Positions 5,512 to 10,492 of a DNA stretch of 10,492 bases are shown here, one piece after another. Location of the stretch: NCBI GenBank assembly GCA_938029995.1, contig CALHGI010000379.1, positions 1 to 10,492 of the forward strand, read 5' to 3'. Both the position numbers and the translations under genes were made by a program. Source of the DNA: an uncultured cyanobacterium (GTDB lineage: Bacteria > Cyanobacteriota > Cyanobacteriia > Phormidesmidales > Phormidesmidaceae). Below the pieces are notes generated by a model. It was not told the DNA's origin and searched no databases. It saw only the letters and a program-made list of their open reading frames with translations. Each line of letters begins with the position of its first letter. Positions within the stretch are counted from its first letter, which is position 1.

Positions 5512-7599
5512 TCACAAAGTGGTTTGGCTGGTTTCTAACCACTGACGCAGGAGGCTCCAATCTGATACCAATGACTTATGGGCCAAGGTAATCGTTTCCT
5601 CTACTTTTTTCGTTGGAGTGGGGCTATGGGGCACTAACCAGTGTTGAATATCGGTTGTTGTTTGACCTTGTGTTTCCCAGACCGTTCCGACCATGGGCTG
5701 ATTCCCGACCTGGGGAGTTAAGTTAGGTTGATCGATGACTAGAAGACCGGCTGCGACTAGTTTCTGCAGCGTTCGGTCAATTAGATGTTGGGGAAACCTT
5801 TGATTGATTAATTCGCATTTGTGAATTTGACGACATTGGTCCAATCGACCCTCACCGACATCGCAGAGGGCGAGAAATATGCGTTGAGCTGCGTTTTGCT
5901 CCTCCTCTGGCAAGGACTCATACAGATCCGTTGCACGATCCGTTAACAGGGTCGATATGCGCCCTAATTTCATATAGCTATCTAAGGATAAATAGGGGCC
6001 ACCTTTGCCATAGGCTGCTGGGGAACGATGTTGCCATAACTCATGGAGGGTGTTTTGCAGTAATGCCAGTTCACCGGGTGCTCCAGTGAGGTCTAGGGTG
6101 AGATTGTGTATTAAATAGGGATCGATGGTGAGGCCTAATTTTTCAGCTGGTTTTTCAATCACATCGCGAATGTCTTGATAACGCATGGGAGTGATGACAA
6201 CTCGATTGTTTTTGATTAAAGAGAACAGCTCGCTATGGGTAATTAGGCTACTTAGGGCATTGGAACGTAGACCCACGATGATGCCTAGGTTCAATGCGGG
6301 ATGGTTCAATGCGGTGACTAATGCCTGAATGATGTCTGTTCGTTCTTGATTTAATTGAGGGTCAGGCGTGGGGGTTAGGAGTTCTTCAAACTGATCGATG
6401 ATGATCCACAACTTGTCAGCATTGGGATGTTGGATTAGGGCCGCTGTCACTAAGTTGACTAAGCCCTCTGGTCCATGGCGTAGCAGTCGTTCTGCCTGTA
6501 ATAATTGCTGGGCGATTTCTGTTTCTTGTTGCCCTAGGGCAAAAGCCGCTGCTAGGTTTTTGAACGGTTGCATACCTGGTATGACATAGCGTACTAGCCA
6601 ATTTTCACTGCCTAGAATGTCGTTCCCTGCGGCTAGGCGTGGCATGATACCGGCTCTTAACAAGGATGTTTTGCCACTGCCTGAGGCACCTATTAGGGCA
6701 CAAATATTGGTTTGTTCTAATTTTTGAAGAAATTCTTGGGCGAGGTTTTCTCTCCCAAAGTAGTAGTCAGCATGTTTTTCTTCGAATGGTTGGGGGCCAA
6801 GGTAGGGGCAAAAGTTAAAGCTGTACTGTTTTAGACGCGAAATGAGTGAGATGTTTTCTAACTTGGGTAAAGAGGATGCTGCCTGACGGGTAATGACAAT
6901 TTCACTTCCCCCTTGTTCAAAGAGAGGTTGTTGAATTTCATGGCTGAGTTGATTGGTAATGGCAGCCACGAGGTCAGTGCTGGTCACTCGCCCATTGTCA
7001 GTCTGTTGAGGTCGTAAACTCGATAAGATGGCTTGGGTGAGAACACTGTAGTCACTACTCAAGGATTCATAGGCCTCTTCATATTCGCGGGATGCTGCTA
7101 TGAATAGGTAGCTTTGACCATCACTGCCTTGCCATGCCTCATCTTTTAAAGAGAGAAACTCCCCGCTGTGGCAACAGTCTAAAATAATGATGATCTGGCG
7201 AACTGGACTATGCTTGATCAGACGGCGTAGCCACGACAGGGAGATGCCACTGTTAGAGGTGTTGGGTTGAGTGTCACTGGTGGCTAAATATCCTTCCCGG
7301 AGACCCACTTCTCGCTGTAGACCATGGCCTGAGAAATAGAAAAAGACCGCTTCAGGCACATGGTCGCCTTTGGGCAATAAAAGACGTACTAGACTATTTT
7401 CAAGCTGTTGAGTTGAAACGGGTGTCTGTTGCCCGATTTTCGGTCTTTGCTTGTCAATGATTTCAGGCAGCCGACGCACGCGGAAGTCGCCGTCAGTTTC
7501 CAGGATGTTGGCAACGCCTTCGGCATCTTGGGCTGCCGCGTTGAGTCTTGGCAGGTTTTGATACTGATTAATTCCTACAATTAGTGCATCTCGTGCCAT
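5512..7599 (-). CDS. Caspase-like protease fused to an nSTAND ATPase, truncated by in-frame stops
   Basis: The product from ATG 7599 is 695 residues. Residues 1-235 form a peptidase C14 (orthocaspase/metacaspase-like) domain: MARDALIVGINQYQNLP, FFYFSGHG with the catalytic His92, and IIIILDCCHSGEF with the catalytic Cys143. The nSTAND1 hallmark CPYLGPQPFEEKHAD-YYFGRE follows at about 264-284, then Walker A GASGSGKTS (304-312, Lys310) and Walker B LWIIIDQFEELL (Asp402). A winged-helix-like region ends in LAHKSLVSDWSLLRQWL. Both catalytic and both nucleotide motifs are intact. Known relatives are NTP-controlled signalling and conflict proteins in which the ATPase gates the protease. A typical member would continue into the tail at 4963-5511, which carries a membrane helix. 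I preferred ATG 7599 (AGGA ten bases upstream) over the in-frame TTG at 7605. A 12-base unit repeated with a 15-base period (6288-6314) encodes ALNHP-ALNLG. No HIP1 site occurs in the gene. Confidence 0.9.
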   Translation of the reverse strand: MARDALIVGINQYQNLPRLNAAAQDAEGVANILETDGDFRVRRLPEIIDKQRPKIGQQTPVSTQQLENSLVRLLLPKGDHVPEAVFFYFSGHGLQREVGLREGYLATSDTQPNTSNSGISLSWLRRLIKHSPVRQIIIILDCCHSGEFLSLKDEAWQGSDGQSYLFIAASREYEEAYESLSSDYSVLTQAILSSLRPQQTDNGRVTSTDLVAAITNQLSHEIQQPLFEQGGSEIVITRQAASSLPKLENISLISRLKQYSFNFCPYLGPQPFEEKHADYYFGRENLAQEFLQKLEQTNICALIGASGSGKTSLLRAGIMPRLAAGNDILGSENWLVRYVIPGMQPFKNLAAAFALGQQETEIAQQLLQAERLLRHGPEGLVNLVTAALIQHPNADKLWIIIDQFEELLTPTPDPQLNQERTDIIQALVTALNHPALNLGIIVGLRSNALSSLITHSELFSLIKNNRVVITPMRYQDIRDVIEKPAEKLGLTIDPYLIHNLTLDLTGAPGELALLQNTLHELWQHRSPAAYGKGGPYLSLDSYMKLGRISTLLTDRATDLYESLPEEEQNAAQRIFLALCDVGEGRLDQCRQIHKCELINQRFPQHLIDRTLQKLVAAGLLVIDQPNLTPQVGNQPMVGTVWETQGQTTTDIQHWLVPHSPTPTKKVEETITLAHKSLVSDWSLLRQWLETSQTTL

Positions 7600-7679
7600 G
7601 ACCAATATATCCTGTTCGACATTTAGGCGATCTCAACATTTTCTGTGGAAAAAGTTAGATGACTCCTGGCTTTGTTCTT

Positions 7680-7697
7680 CTATCTCTTCTGAGATAG
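7680..7697. repeat. Hairpin in the caspase leader region
   Basis: Perfect seven-base arms CTATCTC and GAGATAG enclose TTCT, 81 bases upstream of the caspase ATG. It could form in the mRNA leader. Confidence 0.45.
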
Positions 7698-7771
7698 CGG
7701 AATAAGTTTAGAGAGTACTTAACTTGAAAATAGAAATCTTTTCTAAGACCACTTCATAGAGCTGTATAACG

Positions 7772-7808
7772 ACTTATCAAAATTTGTAATTATAGAGTTT
7801 TGGTAAGT
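7772..7808. promoter_or_regulatory. Long inverted repeat around a TATAAT box upstream of the caspase gene
   Basis: Eleven-base arms ACTTATCAAAA (7772-7782) and TTTTGGTAAGT (7798-7808) pair with one T-G wobble. The spacer contains, on the minus strand, a perfect TATAAT (7794-7789). No good -35 lies 16-18 bases upstream, so promoter activity would depend on an activator or a -10-only mechanism. A dyad centred on a -10 box is a plausible operator of the caspase gene; its leader would be about 180 bases. Confidence 0.4.
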
Positions 7809-7849
7809 GATCCTGTTGCCATATTCAACATATAAAAGTTTTTGCGGAG

Positions 7850-7945
7850 ATGCGAGGGGGTGAAACCCTTGATAGACAAGCATCAAGAGGACTTAATGTA
7901 TTCGTGTTGGCGAGCTATCCATATATTTTCGTAGAAATGGATTAA
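7850..7945 (+). CDS. Possible 31-residue peptide gene ending at a hairpin
   Basis: The ATG at 7850 opens a 32-codon frame: a basic N-terminal half (MRGGETLDRQASRG) and a hydrophobic C-terminal half (LNVFVLASYPYIFVEMD). A TATAAA lies at 7831-7836, but without a good -35, and GGAG sits almost on the start codon, too close for an ideal ribosome site. The TAA falls inside the left arm of the 13-base-pair hairpin at 7941. The stretch may equally be a short noncoding RNA of about 130 bases, or neither. Homology is unknown and this is a weak call. Confidence 0.2.
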   Translation: MRGGETLDRQASRGLNVFVLASYPYIFVEMD

Positions 7946-7972
7946 GCCATCAAACATGGTTGATGGCTTAAT
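7941..7972. terminator. Strong 13-base-pair hairpin, terminator-like
   Basis: Perfect arms ATTAAGCCATCAA (7941-7953) and TTGATGGCTTAAT (7960-7972) enclose ACATGG. AT pairs at the base and a GC core resemble an intrinsic terminator, but the following bases are only TTGG on the plus strand. It would end a short plus-strand transcript or block leftward readthrough into the caspase gene. Confidence 0.5.
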
Positions 7973-8038
7973 TTGGACAATCTGTATATGCACTCGATCT
8001 ATCAATCAAAGTCACTCAGAGAAATCAGTGTTTTTAGG

Positions 8039-8069
8039 GTTTGTTTTGTTCTCCATGAACAAAACAAAC
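8039..8069. repeat. Perfect 13-base-pair AT-rich hairpin
   Basis: Arms GTTTGTTTTGTTC (8039-8051) and GAACAAAACAAAC (8057-8069) enclose TCCAT. A T-run of six lies at 8083-8088, 13 bases further, too far for a standard terminator. It could belong to an RNA structure, a recombination site or a small mobile-element remnant. Confidence 0.7.
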
Positions 8070-8094
8070 GTGCTAATTAATATTTTTTGATTAG

Positions 8095-8114
8095 TATCAG
8101 CCAATTGGCTGATA
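8095..8114. repeat. Perfect 20-base palindrome, copy 1 of a repeated core
   Basis: TATCAGCCAATTGGCTGATA is fully self-complementary with no spacer. Its core CAGCCAATTGGCTGAT recurs at 8181-8196. Uninterrupted palindromes suit a dimeric DNA-binding protein better than an RNA hairpin. Confidence 0.75.
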
Positions 8115-8180
8115 TTGGTCCAGAAATCCGTCTGTGATTGTACTGAAATTTGAGCTGTGATGCTTCCGTGATGACCGTTA

Positions 8181-8196
8181 CAGCCAATTGGCTGAT
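8181..8196. repeat. Copy 2 of the palindromic core
   Basis: CAGCCAATTGGCTGAT repeats the core of copy 1 exactly; its first 14 bases are a perfect palindrome. The two sites start 83 bases apart, about eight helical turns, so proteins bound at both would face nearly the same side of the DNA. Confidence 0.75.
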
Positions 8197-8582
8197 GGGA
8201 GTTTTACTGACCCGTTGAGGTAAAGCTTGGCATGCTTAGTATTGCGTAGGGTGTGATTCTGTTGTGTCAATAATGTTGCTTTATTGCTTGAAATTATGTA
8301 GAGATTTACGTCTGCTGCATTTAGTCACTTGTGTGTTTCTACGGTTACATCTAGGTGTATTTCTCTTGGGGTTTACCGTAGTTGAGAGGTTTTGCACTGA
8401 GAAAAGGGTGATTTATCTGAGATTGATGGATGCCTTAGGCGGTGGTGTTTGCACTCGATACTTAAAAATTCAGGTTTAAGGCAGCGTTAGTTCTAGCGTT
8501 TTGAGTTCTGCATGGGGCTGATCACGATGATCCCTTCTGGTGGCTGTGGTTCAGCATTACTTCATCTGATCTGATCGATAGT

Positions 8583-8611
8583 GCTTTGTTTCCTGTGGTG
8601 AGGAACAAAGC
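8583..8611. repeat. 11-base-pair hairpin with one bulged T
   Basis: GCTTTGTT-T-CCT (8583-8594) pairs with AGGAACAAAGC (8601-8611) around a six-base loop GTGGTG. No T-run follows. The bulge suggests an RNA structure or an older, slightly decayed repeat. Confidence 0.5.
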
Positions 8612-9003
8612 GGCGCAACAAATTTTCTATGGATATAACGACAATGCATAGGAGGATGGAGTTCAAGGAGATGTTTGAATAACAGGGGTTATTAGAGTTT
8701 GGCTGGGCTGTGATTGGGTAGTTGGCATAGAGCTAAATCGATGGCTTGTTTGACCGGTTATGGCACATGAATTTTCGGCACTAGCCAATCTTGTAGATGT
8801 CTAGGTAGTATGCTTTGCTAAAAAATCTAGATCTGGGAACTTCAGGGGCATATCTTCTTCAGGACTAGGATGTTTGAAAATTTCGAGAGCTGATGAGTCT
8901 AATTGCTATGGCAGCTGAAGAGCTTTGACTCAGCATGGGTTGTAGCGCTTGTAGCACATGGCTCAGCTATTGGTGATCGAATGCTTTAGGGAATAGCGGC
9001 TAT

Positions 9004-9061
9004 GGATGCAGTAACTGACTGAATGCATCCCATCAGTTGCTATGGCTCAGCTTCTGATGGG
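9004..9061 (+). promoter_or_regulatory. Overlapping hairpins upstream of the TPR-like gene
   Basis: GGATGCA (9004-9010) pairs with TGCATCC (9024-9030). CCCATCAG (9029-9036) pairs with CTGATGGG (9054-9061). A third pairing, AACTGA (9013-9018) with TCAGTT (9033-9038), would compete with both. The structures lie 67 bases before the start codon and could be a folding switch or attenuator, but no ligand or leader peptide is evident. Confidence 0.35.
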
Positions 9062-9127
9062 GTTGGGATAAGGGGACGCCCTGACTATTGATTGAAATTA
9101 CATATTCACTATTAAGGTAAATTTCAT

Positions 9128-9424
9128 ATGTCACAAGAGATGCTGGAGACTGCCATAGATGCAGTCAGAGATGGTCAGTTTCAGGAGGGCATTACTGGAC
9201 TGAAGCGTGTTGCTTCCCAAGTGCGTCCGCCTGACAAACTATATTATTCGGCTAACATTTGGTTAGTGCGTGCCTATAAAGAAAGTGGTCAGTTGCCTGC
9301 GGCCATTCGGTTATGTCGCCAGCTGGCGACGAGCTCTCATCCTAGGGTGCAAATTTGGGCTCAGCAGGCATTGCCAGTGCTACGTCAGCCCGTCAATGTT
9401 TCTGGTAATCTCGATTCGTTTTAG
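9128..9424 (+). CDS. Small TPR-like helical-repeat protein
   Basis: The 98-residue product is all-helical, with pairs resembling tetratricopeptide repeats: LETAIDAVRDGQFQEGITGL at about 6-25, then ANIWLVRAYKESGQLPAAIR at about 42-61, and a closing helix HPRVQIWAQQALPVL. The pattern W-L-x-x-A-Y-x-x-x-G-Q-x-x-x-A-I fits the TPR signature. Similar short cyanobacterial proteins are known to me only as hypothetical TPR proteins, so a protein-binding scaffold role is inferred. It has no signal peptide and no catalytic residues. ATG 9128 is preceded by AAGG ten bases upstream. The gene sits alone, 166 bases before the SbcC-like gene on the same strand. That gap holds a small dyad (TTAAAC/GTTTAA, 9525-9540) and no clear terminator, so shared transcription is possible. 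Confidence 0.75.
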   Translation: MSQEMLETAIDAVRDGQFQEGITGLKRVASQVRPPDKLYYSANIWLVRAYKESGQLPAAIRLCRQLATSSHPRVQIWAQQALPVLRQPVNVSGNLDSF

Positions 9425-9590
9425 GCTAGGGAGTCCACCTCGCTTTTGTATCTTTGAATAGTTGTTTATACTGTGTATCCTTTTGGTCTCGGTAATATGG
9501 GCCAGATGGGTGCAACCTGAGTGGTTAAACTAGGGTTTAAGCAGGTAAACTGCACTAGCGCATTATTTAAGGATGGAGCGAGGGGCTGCC

Positions 9591-10492
9591 ATGTATTTGT
9601 TGTCGGTTACCCTGATTAACTTTAAGGCTCATCGCGATCGCAACTTTGAGTTCCAGCTAGGCACCAATGCCATTTGTGGGGTGAACGGTGCTGGTAAGAC
9701 TAGCATTCTAGAGGCCATTGCCTGGGTGTTGTTTAACCATCGGGGTAACTATAAGCAAGAGGATCTGATTCGCAATGGCAGTGGTAGTGCCCAGGTTAGG
9801 GTGGCCTTTGTGTCCAGCTACGATAGTCGCACCTATGAGGTAGAACGCTGTACGAGCCGGGGGTATACCCTGTTTGATCCGCAGTTGGGGGAGCGGCTCA
9901 ACTATAGCCGGATTAAGGATGAGGTGGAGCCGTGGCTGCAGCAGCATCTAGGGGTGCCGGTTGGTACAGATTTGGGACAACTTTTTGCTAATACCATCGG
10001 TGTGCCCCAGGGGACATTTACCGCTGACTTTTTGCTGAGCCCTGAAAAACGTAAGCCTATTTTCGACCGGGTGCTCAAGGTAGAAGAATACCGGCAGGTG
10101 CATAAGGATACCAATAGTCTGCGGCGGTATGCGGAAGCCCAAGTAGAATTGCGTAAAAGCCAGCTGCAGCAGTATGGTGATCAGCTGCAATCTTGGGATG
10201 AACTGCAGGCACGCCATGCCAGTATTATTCAGGAGATTGCTGTTGGCGAGCAACAGCGGGCGCGTTTACAACAAGACTTGGAGCAGTTAGAGGGCCAAAA
10301 ACAATCCTTGTCTGCCCAGACGCAGAAAATTCAATCTTTACAGCAGCAGAAACAACAATTAGATCTACAGCTTGAGTCAAAGCAGCAAGCTTATCAAGTC
10401 ACGGGGGAGAGCCGGTCGAGGGCGCAGCAGGCTAAGGAACTATGCGAGGCTCATGCCACTGCCCATCGTTGTTTTTTGGACGTTGAACAGGG
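9591..10492 (+). CDS. sbcC: SbcC/Rad50-type SMC-like ATPase, partial at right edge
   Basis: The first 300 residues of a larger protein (SbcC proteins usually have about 1000) are present. The start MYLLSVTLINFKAHRD is the classic first strand of the SMC/Rad50 ATP-binding head, and Walker A GVNGAGKTSILEA is at 30-42 (Lys36). Head elements continue to about residue 175, including the Q-loop-like GVPQGTFTADFLLSP and a helix FDRVLKVEEYRQV. A Gln/Glu/Leu-rich coiled coil then begins (LQQQKQQLDLQLESKQQ). With the SbcD nuclease, SbcC clears hairpins and protein-blocked DNA ends. The hook, signature motif and Walker B lie beyond the edge, so another RecN- or SMC-like ATPase cannot be fully excluded, and no sbcD is visible here. 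ATG 9591 has AGGGG five bases upstream; an in-frame ATG at 9573 is less well placed. A HIP1 site lies in codons 14-18. Confidence 0.85.
   Translation, partial: MYLLSVTLINFKAHRDRNFEFQLGTNAICGVNGAGKTSILEAIAWVLFNHRGNYKQEDLIRNGSGSAQVRVAFVSSYDSRTYEVERCTSRGYTLFDPQLGERLNYSRIKDEVEPWLQQHLGVPVGTDLGQLFANTIGVPQGTFTADFLLSPEKRKPIFDRVLKVEEYRQVHKDTNSLRRYAEAQVELRKSQLQQYGDQLQSWDELQARHASIIQEIAVGEQQRARLQQDLEQLEGQKQSLSAQTQKIQSLQQQKQQLDLQLESKQQAYQVTGESRSRAQQAKELCEAHATAHRCFLDVEQ

Larger units (their letters stand above)
7606..9127. other. 1.5-kb region without a convincing long gene, rich in inverted repeats
   Basis: This stretch separates the caspase gene (leftward) from a TPR-like gene (rightward). It is visibly more AT-rich than the flanking genes, especially at 7620-8120, and has no HIP1 site. 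Reading frames are short. One 71-codon plus-strand frame at 8264-8479 has no ribosome site and looks like noise. The stretch holds perfect or near-perfect hairpins at 7680, 7772, 7941, 8039, 8583, 9004 and 9029, and two palindromes sharing a 16-base core at 8098 and 8181. No tRNA, CRISPR or known RNA family was recognised. Confidence 0.6.

Noticed and set aside
7941..8196. CRISPR array or retron-like RNA
   Set aside because: The repeats are not regularly spaced in more than two copies, and no reverse transcriptase or Cas gene is present in the window.
8264..8479. 71-codon plus-strand frame (GTG start), Cys- and Leu-rich
   Set aside because: It has no ribosome site, no recognisable domain, unusual composition and lies in an AT-rich noncoding stretch; likely chance.
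8505..8646. Open plus-strand stretch containing WWLWFSITSSDLIDS
   Set aside because: It looks protein-like but has no start codon and only about 46 codons between stops; such runs are expected by chance in 1.5 kb over six frames.
8629..8682. 17-codon frame with a perfect AGGAGG at 8650
   Set aside because: The AGGAGG touches the next ATG with no spacing, and the downstream frame is only eight codons; probably a coincidence.
8640..8915. Minus-strand fragments such as FKHPSPEEDMPLKFPDL and RHLQDWLVPKIHVP
   Set aside because: They could be a decayed gene, but they lie in different frames separated by stops and match no family I recognise.

Overview
The window looks like part of a cyanobacterial chromosome. 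Five copies of the HIP1 octamer GCGATCGC (at 352, 1921, 2426, 3363 and 9634) lie inside genes, and the gene families are typical of the group: a DUF3386-type protein, an nSTAND caspase, an HTH-plus-P-loop signalling NTPase, and an UppS that begins MTTQTLQ. The exact genus cannot be read from this stretch.

Left part (1-4740), mostly housekeeping. A STAND-type NTPase gene runs off the left edge on the minus strand. It is followed by a 400-base intergenic stretch and then uppS (plus), which makes the polyprenyl carrier for cell-wall synthesis. Next come a beta-hydroxyacid dehydrogenase-family reductase (minus), a small lipoprotein (plus), a DUF3386 protein (minus), and an exported MsrA (minus) that repairs oxidised methionine. 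Convergent gene pairs are separated by hairpins that could act in both directions. Just upstream of msrA, and too short for routine gene calling, is a 33-residue single-helix membrane protein gene with a very good Shine-Dalgarno site. It probably shares an operon with msrA.

Middle part (4963-9127), accessory. A minus-strand gene encodes a caspase-like protease domain fused to an nSTAND ATPase, a layout used in bacterial signalling and conflict (defence or cell-suicide) proteins. The reading frame is cut by two consecutive in-frame stops (TGA TAA). It then continues, unshifted, for another 181 codons that include a transmembrane helix. The gene is therefore either nonsense-truncated or produces an N-terminal product without its membrane anchor. 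Upstream of it lie about 1.5 kb with no convincing long gene but an unusual number of perfect inverted repeats, including a 20-base palindrome whose core recurs 83 bases away.

Right part (9128-10492). A small TPR-like protein is followed by the N-terminal part of an SbcC/Rad50-type ATPase that runs off the right edge. No tRNA, rRNA, CRISPR array, transposase or reverse transcriptase was recognised. The most interesting items are the interrupted caspase-nSTAND gene, the structured noncoding region beside it, and the small membrane protein paired with MsrA.
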